Assembly (NCBI RefSeq): GCF_029637705.1
Contig: NZ_CP121252.1
Location: forward strand, 2,790,001-2,854,000
Direction: 5' to 3'
Length of the DNA: 64,000 nucleotides
From: Citricoccus muralis
Lineage (GTDB): Bacteria > Actinomycetota > Actinomycetes > Actinomycetales > Micrococcaceae
How positions within the stretch are numbered: position 1 is the stretch's first letter; every line of letters begins with the position of its first letter. A model generated the notes under the pieces. That model did not search any database and was not told where the DNA came from. It worked only from the letters and a program-made list of their open reading frames with translations. The translations under genes and the position numbers were made by a program. Positions 1 to 8,836 of this stretch are shown here, one piece after another.

Positions 1-1000
1 CGAACAGTGCGTGCAGGGCCACCAGCTGCTCGCGCCAGGATTCCATGACGGTGGCCAGGGTGGCGCCGTCGTCGTCAGGATGCTCGAGGGCCACCGAGAG
101 AAAGCCACCGGCCACGCCCACGGCGCGGGCGCCCAGGGCGAGGCAGCGCATCACATCCAGCGGGTGGCGCACCCCACCGGAGGCGAGCACGGTCAGATCG
201 TGGCGCACCGCGGAAGGCAGGGAAGCGGCATCGAGCAGGGCCGCCGGGGTGGACAGGCCAAAACCAGCAGCAGCGGACAGGTAGCTGAGATCCTCCACCG
301 GGTCGCGGCGGTCGTTCTCGATCCGGGCGAAGTCGGTTCCGCCGGTGCCAGCCACATCCACCAGGCGCACTCCGGCGTCACGCAACTGGGTCAGGGTGCG
401 GGCCGAGAGGCCGAAACCGACCTCCTTGACCACCAGCGGCACGCCGTCGTCGTCGAGTGCTGCGGCGATCTGTTCGATGAGGCCGAGCCAGCCGGAGAAA
501 TCGCGGGAGCCCTCCGGCATCACAGTCTCCTGCACCGCGTTGACGTGCAGCTGCAGCCCGTCTGCAGCTAAGAGTTCGACGGCGCGGCGGGCGTCATCCA
601 CGCTGCGCCCAGCACCGATGTTGGCCAGCACGATCCCGTGCGGGTTCTCTTGTCGGATCACGGTGAACGTCTCGACGGTCGACGGATCATCCAGGGCGAT
701 GCCCACCGACCCGGAGGCCATGGGCACTCCCGCGCGGGCGGCGGCCTGGGCCAGGGTGCGGTTCAGGGCGCGCGCCTTCTCGGTGCCGCCGGTCATGCCG
801 TTCACGTAGAAGGGTGCGGGGAAGCGCCAGGGTCCGACGTCGACGCCGAGGTCGACCTGCTTCGGTGAGATCCCGGAGAGGGCGTGGTGGCGCACGGTGA
901 CGTCATCGAAAGCGGTGCGCGCGGCGCGGATGCCGGGTTGTTGCTCAGCGGCCAGGCGCAGGTGGTCATCCTTGCGGGAGGCGGCCGTCGGCTCGGTCAT
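1..1000 (-). CDS. fni: Type 2 isopentenyl-diphosphate delta-isomerase (partial, C-terminus outside window)
   Basis: FMN- and NADPH-dependent isomerase that interconverts IPP and DMAPP, the last step of the mevalonate branch encoded here. It reads leftward from the ATG at 1000 and runs off the window after 333 codons; the family is usually about 350 residues, so only a few are missing. The N-terminus shows RKDDHLRLA, then FDDVTVRHHALSGI and FYVNGMTGGTEKAR, which are the type 2 flavin/substrate signatures; type 1 Nudix isomerases lack them. The ATG overlaps the stop of the phosphomevalonate kinase gene (ATGA), so it is the last visible gene of the mva operon and is probably translationally coupled. 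No frame disruption was seen. Confidence 0.93.
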   Translation of the reverse strand, partial: MTEPTAASRKDDHLRLAAEQQPGIRAARTAFDDVTVRHHALSGISPKQVDLGVDVGPWRFPAPFYVNGMTGGTEKARALNRTLAQAAARAGVPMASGSVGIALDDPSTVETFTVIRQENPHGIVLANIGAGRSVDDARRAVELLAADGLQLHVNAVQETVMPEGSRDFSGWLGLIEQIAAALDDDGVPLVVKEVGFGLSARTLTQLRDAGVRLVDVAGTGGTDFARIENDRRDPVEDLSYLSAAAGFGLSTPAALLDAASLPSAVRHDLTVLASGGVRHPLDVMRCLALGARAVGVAGGFLSVALEHPDDDGATLATVMESWREQLVALHALF

Positions 1001-2088
1001 CGGGTGCGCCTCTCTGTGGTCACAGTCAGGTCCAGTGGGCGGATGCCCTCCAGGCTCCAGGCGCCGAAGAGTGCGGCTGGATCGGAGTCAGCGGGTACCA
1101 GCACGATACCGCAGTCCCCACCCCCGGCGCCCGAGGGTTTCGCGGCGGCGCCGTGGTCTTCGGCGATCTCGCACAGCCGGCGCAGCGTCCCCGTCTCGAT
1201 GGTGATCCCGGTGGTCTCGTGCAGCCCGCGCAGCAGGACCCGAGCCGTGCGGATCAGGGCGGAGATCTTCTCGGCGTCGTCGTCGTTCACCGCGTCGATC
1301 AGTCCGGCGACCATCGCGGAGGAGGCGGCCAGAAACCGTCCGTATCCGGGGGCATCCTGTGGTGAGTGGTGTTTCACGGAACCCACCAGCGCCTCGGTCG
1401 AGGCAGGTGAGCCGGTCCAGCCCACCCGCAGCCGTACCGAGGTGGGGGTGTTCAGGCGCTGCACGCGGTGCGGATCCCAGCCTGGGTGGACCAGCGCCTC
1501 GGTGACGGTGCCCGCGGCCAAGGCGGTACGCAGTGCGGCACGATCCGGGGAGGCGTAGCCCAGCCAGCCGCCGAACGTGGATGCCGCAATATCCCCGCCG
1601 GAGGACCTCGGCGAGATGGCGACGGTGGCCAGCAAGGAGAGCCGGAAACGCTCGTCGTCGCTCAGCCCCAGCCCGTAGAACTCGGCGATGGCGGACACGG
1701 TGGCCGCCACCACCGCGCCGGAGGAACCGAGCCCGAATTTCAGCCCGTCGGCGTCGTCGAGTTCGGAGTCGATGTGCAGGTCGAAGTACCGCGGGGCAAT
1801 GCCGCGTTCGGCACGCAGCCGCTCACAGGTGGTGATGGCGGAGGTGACGAAATCGTAGGGGTGATGCTCGACGACGATCTCTCCGGTCGCCTCGTCCCGG
1901 CGCCAGACCACGGGCAGCCGGCCGTACTCGGAGGAGTGCACGCGGCCGGAATCCTCGGAGCTGGCGGACTCGTTCAGGGTGATGGTGATGTACCGGTCCA
2001 CGGCGACGACCACAGCCGACTGGCCGGGCTCGACGACGGCGTACTCACCGGCAATGTAGAGCTTGCCGGGGGCGCGGGTGACGATCAC
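997..2088 (-). CDS. mvaK2: Phosphomevalonate kinase (GHMP family)
   Basis: ATP-dependent cytosolic kinase making mevalonate 5-diphosphate. The 363-residue product starts MIVTRAPGKLYIAGEYAVVE, the substrate-binding strand of GHMP kinases. The central glycine-rich ATP loop is KFGLGSSGAVVAATVSAIA (about residues 117-135), and a C-terminal KPSGAGGGDCGI motif (about 313-324) is characteristic of phosphomevalonate kinase. Its length fits bacterial mvaK2. It lies between mvaD (4-bp overlap at 2085-2088) and fni (4-bp overlap at 997-1000). Mevalonate kinase is excluded because a better mvaK1 match lies upstream in the same operon. Confidence 0.93.
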   Translation of the reverse strand: MIVTRAPGKLYIAGEYAVVEPGQSAVVVAVDRYITITLNESASSEDSGRVHSSEYGRLPVVWRRDEATGEIVVEHHPYDFVTSAITTCERLRAERGIAPRYFDLHIDSELDDADGLKFGLGSSGAVVAATVSAIAEFYGLGLSDDERFRLSLLATVAISPRSSGGDIAASTFGGWLGYASPDRAALRTALAAGTVTEALVHPGWDPHRVQRLNTPTSVRLRVGWTGSPASTEALVGSVKHHSPQDAPGYGRFLAASSAMVAGLIDAVNDDDAEKISALIRTARVLLRGLHETTGITIETGTLRRLCEIAEDHGAAAKPSGAGGGDCGIVLVPADSDPAALFGAWSLEGIRPLDLTVTTERRTR

Positions 2089-3104
2089 GCGGTGGCCCCC
2101 GCGGCGTCAGCGGCGTCGTCAGCGTTCACCACGTGTGCACCGGGACCCGGACGCAGCACCTTCGCCTCACCGTTCTCGGCGTACTGGCCCAGTGCGCCGG
2201 CAATCTGCTCCGCGTCCTCGGGACGGGAAATCACCACCACATTGGGTCCGGCGTCGGCGGTGGCGTAGGCCTCCACCCCATTGGCACGCAGTTCGGCGAC
2301 CGCGTCGAATACCTGGTAGGAGGCGGGCGCCAGGTAGCGGATGGGCGGCTCGCACGCGTTGATGACGGCGTGCATGCGCATCGCATGGGCTTCGGTGATC
2401 TCGCCGATCCGGGTGAAATCGGCGTCAGCACACGCCCGTACCATCTCGTTCAGCGACTCTTCGGTGGTGGTGATCCAGGCGCGGTAGAACGGGGAGGTGG
2501 CGGCGGTGGCGCGCATGCCGGCCCGGGAGGACACTTTCTTCGCGCCCGAGGCCACGGTGACCGCAATCATGGCCAGGTCGGGTGCGGCAATCTCTTCGGC
2601 GTAGGAGGTCTCGTCTGAATCGCCCGCATGCCAGACGGCGAACCGGTTGATCACGGAGCGGCAGGCGGAGCCCGAACCGCGCCGGGCCAACCGAGAGAGG
2701 TCCCGGGTGTCAAGGTCCAGCCCGTAAGCTGCGGAGGCGGCCTGGGCCAGCGCCGCAAAGCCCGACGCCGAGGACGCCATCCCGGCTGCGGTCGGTCCTT
2801 CATTCACGGTGGTCACCTGGGCGTGCGCCGCCGCGGTGTCGAGTCCGCGCTCCTGAGCGAGCCCGCGCACGATATCGAGAAACGCCCCGACCCGCTGGGT
2901 GGCCGAGTCGGTGTGGTCCAGCTCTGTCCCGTTGAGGTTCAGCGCATCGGCGGCGTCGTCGAGACGCACCGTGGTGGTGGTCGCGTAATCGTCGAGCGTC
3001 ATCGACATCGACCCGGCCACCGGGATGATCAGGGCCTCGTCCGCCTTGCCCCAGTACTTCACCAGGGCAATGTTCGGATAAGCGCGCGCGGTCGCCTGGG
3101 TCAC
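2085..3104 (-). CDS. mvaD: Diphosphomevalonate decarboxylase
   Basis: ATP-dependent decarboxylation of mevalonate diphosphate to IPP. The product is 339 residues from a GTG start at 3104, which overlaps the mvaK1 stop (GTGA) and leaves the protein starting VTQATARAYPNIALVKYWGK, the usual N-terminus of the family. The open frame extends upstream to 3203, but that part lies inside mvaK1 and carries no family sequence. Further marks are SMSMTLDD, the ATP-loop segment TAAGMASSASGFAALA, and GSGSACRSV with the catalytic region. It is third from the end in a four-gene leftward operon with overlapping ends. Confidence 0.93.
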   Translation of the reverse strand: MTQATARAYPNIALVKYWGKADEALIIPVAGSMSMTLDDYATTTTVRLDDAADALNLNGTELDHTDSATQRVGAFLDIVRGLAQERGLDTAAAHAQVTTVNEGPTAAGMASSASGFAALAQAASAAYGLDLDTRDLSRLARRGSGSACRSVINRFAVWHAGDSDETSYAEEIAAPDLAMIAVTVASGAKKVSSRAGMRATAATSPFYRAWITTTEESLNEMVRACADADFTRIGEITEAHAMRMHAVINACEPPIRYLAPASYQVFDAVAELRANGVEAYATADAGPNVVVISRPEDAEQIAGALGQYAENGEAKVLRPGPGAHVVNADDAADAAGATA

Positions 3105-4213
3105 GGGGCCTCCTGGGGAGTATCGGCGGATGGGGCGGGGCTGACTCGCGCGGTGGGCGCGGTATGCGTGGTCGGGGTGGTGGGCACCAGCGAAGTGGTC
3201 CACACTCGGGTGGCGCCCACGGAGGTCATGGCAGCGGCCAGGTCACCCGCTACTTCGAGCGACGGGGCCAAGGCCAGCACGCAGCCGCCGAGTCCGGATC
3301 CGGTGAGCTTCGCACCGTAGGCACCGGCCTCCAGCGCGACGGCGACGAGGGCGTCCAACGCCGGCGAGGACACCCCGATGCGGGCCAGGTGCCGGTGGGC
3401 GGCGTTCATGTTGCGGCCCAGGCGCGGGGCATCGCCGACGGCGAGCGCGTCCGCGGAATCCTCCACCACCTCGGTGAGATCCCGGGTCATCCGTTCCACG
3501 GCCTCCGGCAGTACGGTGCGCAGCATCCGCACGCCGTTCACCGCCGACGACGTCGACCCGGAGGTCCCGGTATCCGCAATCACGAAGGTCATCCGCTCCG
3601 CCACCTTCACGGTGGTCGGTTTGCCGGCCTGGAAGCGCAGCGGGGTCAGTGATTGGACCGCGTGCCCGTCGAGTCCAGAAGAGGTACCGTGCGCAATCTG
3701 TTCGGCTTCCTGCACCAGCGCGTGCGTCTCCGCCGGGCTCAGCCGCACCCCACCCGCGTTAGCCACGGCCCGCACAATCGCGGCCGACACGGCAGCTGAG
3801 GAACCCAGCCCGCGCTCATACGGAATCGTGGAGCGCACGATCACCTCGAGCCGATCCGGGCGCAGATCCACCCGTTCCGCCGCGGCTTGGCCCGCCCGAA
3901 TAATCGGCGCCATCATCGCCGGCGCCTGACTGATGGGCCCGGTGTAGAGGTCGGAGGTGATGGTAGCGGTCTTCGCCTCGCGCACACTCGCCGCGGCCTG
4001 CAGGTCCAGCAGCGGCAAGACGATGGCCGGCGCCCCATAGACCACAGCATGCTCGCCGATGAGGATCGCCTTGCCGTGAGCGGAGCCGAGACCCGCGTGG
4101 GATGCAGTGACCGGCGCGGTTAACGACGACGGCCCCGAGGCGTCTGCGGCAGACGGCTCGGGGGCTGACGTGTCAGGCGCGCGGTGGCGCCTCCAGGGTG
4201 TCTCAGAAGTCAT
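3101..4213 (-). CDS. mvaK1: Mevalonate kinase
   Basis: First kinase of the pathway, phosphorylating mevalonate on its 5-hydroxyl. The 370-residue product has a 45-residue low-complexity Ala/Pro/Ser leader, then GKAILIGEHAVVYGAPAIVL, the GHMP kinase motif I of mevalonate kinases. Motif II is RGLGSSAAVSAAIVRAVA and motif III KLTGSGLGGCVLALA. The leader is longer than usual, so an internal start is possible, but ATG 4213 begins the frame. It is the first gene of the leftward mva operon, so the promoter should lie in 4214-4300. HMG-CoA synthase and reductase are not in the window. Confidence 0.93.
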   Translation of the reverse strand: MTSETPWRRHRAPDTSAPEPSAADASGPSSLTAPVTASHAGLGSAHGKAILIGEHAVVYGAPAIVLPLLDLQAAASVREAKTATITSDLYTGPISQAPAMMAPIIRAGQAAAERVDLRPDRLEVIVRSTIPYERGLGSSAAVSAAIVRAVANAGGVRLSPAETHALVQEAEQIAHGTSSGLDGHAVQSLTPLRFQAGKPTTVKVAERMTFVIADTGTSGSTSSAVNGVRMLRTVLPEAVERMTRDLTEVVEDSADALAVGDAPRLGRNMNAAHRHLARIGVSSPALDALVAVALEAGAYGAKLTGSGLGGCVLALAPSLEVAGDLAAAMTSVGATRVWTTSLVPTTPTTHTAPTARVSPAPSADTPQEAP

Positions 4214-4308
4214 GAAGGTGTGGTGGGTGCGAGGTTGACGGTCACATGCTGGAGTCTAATTTACCCCGCACGGTCCTCTTCCCCCGATTCGAGGCACCAC
4301 GATCTGCG

Positions 4309-4500
4309 TCACGCACCATCGATCTCACGCTCTTCCAACAATTCCGGTGCCTCAGGCGCTTCCGGGCTGGATGTTGCGCTGGCGGTACCCGATGACGCCG
4401 AAGCAGCAGCCTCAGCGCCCGGATTCGCGCCGTCACCACAACCGGTCAGCCACAGCAGCGACCCCGCCAGGATCACACCGACCCCGTCTAAGTTATCCAC
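4309..4500 (-). CDS. Possible small lipoprotein
   Basis: A 63-residue frame from a GTG at 4500. After a short hydrophobic stretch it has LLWLTGCGDG, which looks like a lipobox with a lipidated cysteine, followed by an Ala/Ser/Pro/Glu-rich tail typical of short lipoprotein stalks. Against it: no clear ribosome binding site, no positively charged n-region, and a very short mature part. It could be the remnant of a longer lipoprotein gene upstream of the mva operon. No function is assigned. Confidence 0.3.
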   Translation of the reverse strand: MDNLDGVGVILAGSLLWLTGCGDGANPGAEAAASASSGTASATSSPEAPEAPELLEEREIDGA

Positions 4501-4541
4501 AGGCTAGGGTCCCGAAGGATTCCCCTGCCGAAAAATGCGCG

Positions 4542-5387
4542 TCAGGCGTTCCAGAGGCCGTAGGAGTCTGCGAGGTCCGCAATCTTCTGGGCGCGGGCCA
4601 GACGCGGCAGGTAGGAGCCATCGCCGACCGCTGCGCCCTGTGCGTGGGCGTAGAGCAACTCGCGCGCCCACTCGAGCTCGTCTTCCGAGGGGCTCATGGC
4701 CCGGTTGATGGCGTCCACCTGGTTGCGATTCAGGCACAGTCGCCCCGTCATGCCCATCGATGCGGTGTGTGCGGACCCGGCCAGCACGGCGTCGTCGTCG
4801 TCGGTGGCTAACGGCGGACCGTCAATCGCACCGGGCAGCTTGCCCACGCGCGAAGCCATCACCAGTTTGGAGCGGGCGTAGGCCATCGCCATCGGGTCGT
4901 CCGAAACACCCACGTCCTTGCGGAAATCGTTCGTGCCGAAGGCCAGGCGGAAGGTGCCCGGCGCCTTGGCCACGTTGTTGGCGTTCTCCACGCCGACGGC
5001 GGTTTCCAGCAGGGCGAGCACCGGGGTGCCGGCGCGCAGCCGCATGGCCGTGTAGGTCACCTGCTCCGGTTCCTCGGTCATCGCGAGCATGACGCCGCGC
5101 AACCCGTTCAGTCCGGAGAGGGCTTCCAGGTCCTCCGCCCAGTCGTCAGTGCCGGTGCCGGAAATGCGCACCCACGCCGTCATCCCCCCGGAGAGCGCGT
5201 CGACGACGTGGCCGCGCGCCTCATCCTTTTTTTCGTCCGGAACCGAGGCTTCCAGGTCGATGATCACCGAGTCCGCCTCGCTGGCCAGGCCGGGGGCGTA
5301 ATCCTCCGGACGGGCGGCGTTGATGAGCAGCCAGGTGCGGCTGAGCTTGGCGGGAAGAGAGGCAGCGCGACGATTGCGGATCGACAT
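4542..5387 (-). CDS. CitE-like HpcH/HpaI-family CoA-ester lyase
   Basis: The 281-residue protein is a citrate lyase beta-subunit-like TIM barrel of the HpcH/HpaI superfamily. Visible family marks are RTWLLINAARPED near the N-terminus, DSVIIDLEASVPDEKK with the metal-site acidic residues, VLALLETAVGVENA (metal-binding Glu), and GTNDFRKDVG. Stand-alone CitE-like proteins cleave or hydrolyse acyl-CoAs such as citramalyl-, malyl- or 3-hydroxy-3-methylglutaryl-CoA; the substrate cannot be read from the sequence. A GTTGCATGCAAC palindrome lies 99 bp upstream, matching the one at the gntR/lhgO promoter, so it is probably co-regulated with L-2-hydroxyglutarate oxidation. Confidence 0.85.
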   Translation of the reverse strand: MSIRNRRAASLPAKLSRTWLLINAARPEDYAPGLASEADSVIIDLEASVPDEKKDEARGHVVDALSGGMTAWVRISGTGTDDWAEDLEALSGLNGLRGVMLAMTEEPEQVTYTAMRLRAGTPVLALLETAVGVENANNVAKAPGTFRLAFGTNDFRKDVGVSDDPMAMAYARSKLVMASRVGKLPGAIDGPPLATDDDDAVLAGSAHTASMGMTGRLCLNRNQVDAINRAMSPSEDELEWARELLYAHAQGAAVGDGSYLPRLARAQKIADLADSYGLWNA

Positions 5388-5485
5388 GTCTCCAGCCTAG
5401 TCCACGCCGTCGAGCCGGGCTGGCGGAATGACATCGATAGGGCGAACACCACACCTGCGCGCTCCCCGAGTCCGCTACTTTGCAT

Positions 5486-5497
5486 GTTGCATGCAAC
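5486..5497. promoter_or_regulatory. Putative GntR operator upstream of the CitE-like gene
   Basis: Perfect 12-bp palindrome GTTGCATGCAAC in the gap between the CitE-like gene (start 5387) and the gntR end (5552). An almost identical site, GTTGCATACAAC, lies at the gntR/lhgO divergent promoter. FCD-type GntR repressors bind short palindromes of this kind, so the regulator encoded at 5552-6262 is the likely ligand. Confidence 0.6.
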
Positions 5498-5551
5498 CTG
5501 CTATCGTGACTCAGGCAACAACGTGCGAGAGGTCTCAACTGGAGAGGAGGC

Positions 5552-6262
5552 TCAGTGCAGCAGCCAATCGATGGCCGCGTCCGCGTCCACCTGTCCGAGC
5601 TCTGGACGGGACGCCGTCTCCTGACGGATCAGCATGGTGGCCGTATGCGAGATGTGTCGCCCCACGGCCGCACCCACTGCAGCAGCGTCACCGGCTTCGA
5701 ACCCAGCCATGATGTCGGCGTGGTCTTCGAAGCACTCCATGGGGGTACGCGAGGTCGGCACGGTACCCATTCCAGTTTGCAGCACGAAGTCTCGCTGTTC
5801 CTGCAACAGAGTCTTCGCTCGATCGTTCCCGGCAACGGCCATCAGTGCGCGATGGAAGTCCCGGTCGGCCCGCAGCACCGCATCGGCTTCGCCCGATTCC
5901 GCCGCGACACGAAAATCGTCGTAGGCGGCACGAACAGCAGCCAGCGATTCGGGGGTGCGCAACTCGGTCGCTCGCCGCGAGAGCGGCACCTCAAGCATCA
6001 GCCGCACCTGAAAGACCTCGATCAGCGACTCCACCGACGTCGAGCGCACTCGCATACCGCGGTTCTTCTCGATCTCGACCAGACCGCGTCGCGCCAACTC
6101 CTGCAGCGCCTCGCGGATCGGTGTGCGCGACACGTTCAGTTCGCGTCCGAGCTCCCCGGCCGTATACAGCTGCCCCGGCACCAGATCACCCGCCAAGATG
6201 GCGTTCTTGATCGATTCAGTGGCTTGCTCCGTCAGGCTCATCGATCGCGACACATGTTGCAT
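5552..6262 (-). CDS. GntR-family regulator (FadR subfamily, FCD domain)
   Basis: The 236-residue protein has an N-terminal winged helix-turn-helix (about residues 10-75: SIKNAILAGDLVPGQLY, then SRTPIREALQELARRGLV) and a C-terminal all-helical FCD ligand domain with the metal-binding pattern DRDFHRALMAVAGN and a late H-x-x-x-H (GRHISH). It is transcribed away from lhgO. A Met at 6241 (MSLTEQATESIKNA) may be the true start, because the ATG at 6262 lies inside the operator palindrome; that would shorten the protein by seven residues. Likely effectors are 2-hydroxyglutarate or a related dicarboxylate, inferred from neighbours only. Confidence 0.88.
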   Translation of the reverse strand: MQHVSRSMSLTEQATESIKNAILAGDLVPGQLYTAGELGRELNVSRTPIREALQELARRGLVEIEKNRGMRVRSTSVESLIEVFQVRLMLEVPLSRRATELRTPESLAAVRAAYDDFRVAAESGEADAVLRADRDFHRALMAVAGNDRAKTLLQEQRDFVLQTGMGTVPTSRTPMECFEDHADIMAGFEAGDAAAVGAAVGRHISHTATMLIRQETASRPELGQVDADAAIDWLLH

Positions 6263-6267
6263 ACAAC
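6256..6267. promoter_or_regulatory. Putative GntR operator at the gntR/lhgO divergent promoter
   Basis: GTTGCATACAAC differs by one base from the perfect palindrome at 5486-5497. It overlaps the upstream start option of gntR, which suggests autoregulation, and it lies 75 bp before lhgO. Confidence 0.6.
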
Positions 6268-6341
6268 TCAGTATGCCCGAGTCCCCCTCCTTGACCTATC
6301 CCGCCCTACCCCACGATGACGAATAGCGAGACAACCAGCCC

Positions 6342-7610
6342 ATGACGCATCATCACCCCACCTCCACGTCCCAGCCGCGCTTCGCAGTGATTGGGGCAGG
6401 CATCAACGGTGCCGCCGTCGCTCGGGAAATCACTCAGCGTTTCCCCCAGGGTTCGGTGACCGTGATAGACAAGGCGGACCACGTTGCCGCCCACCAGACC
6501 GGGCACAATTCCGGAGTGGTCCACGCCGGCCTGTACTACGAACCCGGCAGCCTCAAGGCCCGGCTGTGCCGTCGCGGCGTCGAGCTGATCACGGCCTACG
6601 CCCGTGAGCGCAACGTTGCCTACGAGGAGTGCGGCAAGCTCGTCGTCGCCCTCACCGAAGAAGAAGAGACCCGGCTCCACGCGATCTATGAACGCGCGGT
6701 TGCCAATGGTGTTCCCGACGTCGAACTGGTCGGCCCCGAGCGTATTCGCGAGATCGAACCGAACGCCGTCGGACGGCTGGCCCTGCACTCCCCCCACACC
6801 GGGATTATCGACTTTGCCGGGGTGGCACGTGCGCTGATTGAGGATGCACGCGCCGCTGGCGCCACCGTGCGCCTGGGGGCGGAAGTCACCGATATGTCGA
6901 ACAACGACAACGGTTGCTCCATCACCACGCGCGACGCCGACGGACGGACCAGCACCGAAACGTTCGACTATGTGATTTCCTGTGCTGGACTGCAGTCCGA
7001 TCGCGTCGCCGCGCTGGCCGGGGGCGCCGCCTACCCCAAGATCGTGCCGTTCTTCGGCCAGTACTCTCAGCTGGATTCCCAGTACCGCACCATCCTCAAC
7101 GGTCTGGTCTACCCGGTGCCGGATCCGGCCTACCCGTTCTTGGGCGTGCACCTGACCAAACGGGTCGACGGCGAAATGCTCGTGGGGCCCAACGCTTTCC
7201 TGTCCTTCGGCCGAGAAAACTACACCGGCTGGAAGATCGGAGTGAAGGACAGCCTGGGCGTGGCCGCCAACCCCGGGTTCTGGAAATTCGCCGCACAGAA
7301 CGCGAAAGCAGCCGTTCAAGAGTTCAGTGCGGTGATCTCACGCAAGAAATTCCTCGAAGGTGCGGCCGAATACGTGCCCAGCCTCGAGGGAGTACCTTCT
7401 CGCCCGATCACCCGCGGCATCCGGGCCCAGGCGATGGATGAGAACGGCGCATTGGTCGATGATTTCGTGATCGAGCACATCGGCCGGGCCACCCTCATCC
7501 GCAACGCACCGTCCCCCGGCGCCACCTCATCCCTCGCTATTGCCGAATACATTCTCGACGTCGTCGGTGAAACCCACGGCCTCACCCGGAAGGACGAGAA
7601 CAACGAATGA
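6342..7610 (+). CDS. lhgO: L-2-hydroxyglutarate oxidase
   Basis: FAD-dependent oxidation of L-2-hydroxyglutarate to 2-oxoglutarate at the membrane, passing electrons to quinone or oxygen. The 422-residue protein has an N-terminal Rossmann FAD motif FAVIGAGINGAAVAREI (about residues 14-30), then HQTGHNSGVVHAGLYYEPGS, a strong LhgO signature. Later marks are GRLALHSPHTGIIDF, PFFGQYSQL, and the C-terminal IRNAPSPGATSSLAIAEYI that closes the FAD site. It is divergent from the GntR regulator, with the operator palindrome between them. The sequence separates it well from glycerol-3-phosphate dehydrogenase and sarcosine oxidase relatives. Confidence 0.93.
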   Translation: MTHHHPTSTSQPRFAVIGAGINGAAVAREITQRFPQGSVTVIDKADHVAAHQTGHNSGVVHAGLYYEPGSLKARLCRRGVELITAYARERNVAYEECGKLVVALTEEEETRLHAIYERAVANGVPDVELVGPERIREIEPNAVGRLALHSPHTGIIDFAGVARALIEDARAAGATVRLGAEVTDMSNNDNGCSITTRDADGRTSTETFDYVISCAGLQSDRVAALAGGAAYPKIVPFFGQYSQLDSQYRTILNGLVYPVPDPAYPFLGVHLTKRVDGEMLVGPNAFLSFGRENYTGWKIGVKDSLGVAANPGFWKFAAQNAKAAVQEFSAVISRKKFLEGAAEYVPSLEGVPSRPITRGIRAQAMDENGALVDDFVIEHIGRATLIRNAPSPGATSSLAIAEYILDVVGETHGLTRKDENNE

Positions 7611-7779
7611 TACGCGGGTAGCGCACTGAGCCCGCCACCGCGCAAGAAGCACCCGTTTCCCGCAACATCAGCATGAGCGTGCGCACCCTCCGAACCGGGC
7701 TTTCCCGTCGCCCCGACGACGTCCATAAGGCCGATACCCCTGGCCGCCGAGCGCTACGGCCAGGGGGCCGCCGGGGTCC

Positions 7780-7980
7780 GTGCTCGAAGCCGTCGAGGCC
7801 TGCCTCGCCCACCGGCTCAGCATCCCAATCGCCGCTCGTTCCATCCCCGTGCACGTGAACACGTTGCGCTGCCGCCTGCTCCGCTTCAGCGAACTCACCG
7901 GCGCCGATCTCGGCTACGTAGACACCCTCATCGAGCTCTCCTGGGTCCTCGCCGCCCGCCGCGGCGACCCGCGCTCCTAA
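7780..7980 (+). pseudogene. Remnant of a PucR/CdaR-type regulator (C-terminal HTH only)
   Basis: A 66-residue frame that matches only the C-terminal helix-turn-helix of PucR-family regulators: AARSIPVHVNTLRCRLLRFSELTGADL follows the usual pattern A..L.VH.NT.RYRL.R...LTG.DL. No upstream frame supplies the rest of a regulator, so it looks like a decayed gene end. The flanks (7611-7779 and 7981-8133) hold nothing recognisable. Confidence 0.5.
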
Positions 7981-8133
7981 CCGCCCCGGCGCACTACCCC
8001 GGATGACGCGCATCTGTGGATAACCCTGTCCAAGGATCTGGGTGTCGGGCTATATTTGGAAGTCGTTTGACCTGTTGACTGATCTCGACCCGGCCCGACG
8101 CTTCACCTTAGAGGGGCCAGGAAGCCTGGACCC

Positions 8134-8835
8134 ATGGCCCGCACTGCCCCTACCGTCAGCACATCCCGCGCGCTCCGCACTGCCCGTCCCGTTCGTCTTG
8201 CCGTGGTCGGCGCCACGTTGAGCATGGCCTTCGCCCTCACCAGCTGCAGTGACTCCGGCGGCAACAATGGCGACGACGCCGCCAGCCCGAGCGCGTCCAG
8301 CGCCACCGCGTCCAACACCGAGTTCATCCCCGCCTCCGCCGACGGCCCCGCCCAGAACGTCCCCGTCCCCGCACTCCCCGACGCCGCCCGCGAACAAACC
8401 CCTGAAGGCGCCGAAGCCACCCTCGAATACTGGTGGGACGCTATGGAATATCTCTACCTCACCGGCGACCCTGAGCAACTCATGGCCGCATCTGAAGCAG
8501 ATTGCGAAGTCTGCGAAATGATGGTGGAGACCTGGGAATCTGCATATCGAAACGATGAGTGGAGCAGTCTAAATGGGGAGATCGAGATCGAATCCACGCT
8601 GAGCACCGTCGACGAGGAAGTATCTCAGGCAGATATCGATTACTCACTAACGCACCCAGAACTTCGCCATTACTCGTCTAATGGCGACGAGATTACTGAG
8701 TCACGTACAAGTTTCGACAATCAACCCTGGTTCGCGATTCTGAACTACGACGAGTCCAACGGACAGTGGCTTCTATACGAGTCAGTCCCCTCAGATCTCC
8801 TCTCCGAGGAAGAGGAACAAGGGAACGAGAAATGA
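8134..8835 (+). CDS. DUF6318-type lipoprotein
   Basis: A 233-residue secreted lipoprotein: positively charged n-region (RALRTARPVR), hydrophobic segment, and lipobox ALTSCSDSG near residue 35. A Ser/Ala-rich linker follows, then a folded part with TPEGAEATLEYWWDAMEYLYLTGD and the CEVC cysteine pair, the pattern seen in actinobacterial DUF6318 lipoproteins. The function of the family is unknown. From about 8450 onward the DNA becomes clearly less GC-rich and codon use changes, while the first third is typical of the host, so the C-terminal part may have been replaced by recombination. Its stop is directly followed by the next gene (ATG at 8837). Confidence 0.75.
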   Translation: MARTAPTVSTSRALRTARPVRLAVVGATLSMAFALTSCSDSGGNNGDDAASPSASSATASNTEFIPASADGPAQNVPVPALPDAAREQTPEGAEATLEYWWDAMEYLYLTGDPEQLMAASEADCEVCEMMVETWESAYRNDEWSSLNGEIEIESTLSTVDEEVSQADIDYSLTHPELRHYSSNGDEITESRTSFDNQPWFAILNYDESNGQWLLYESVPSDLLSEEEEQGNEK

Positions 8836-8836
8836 T

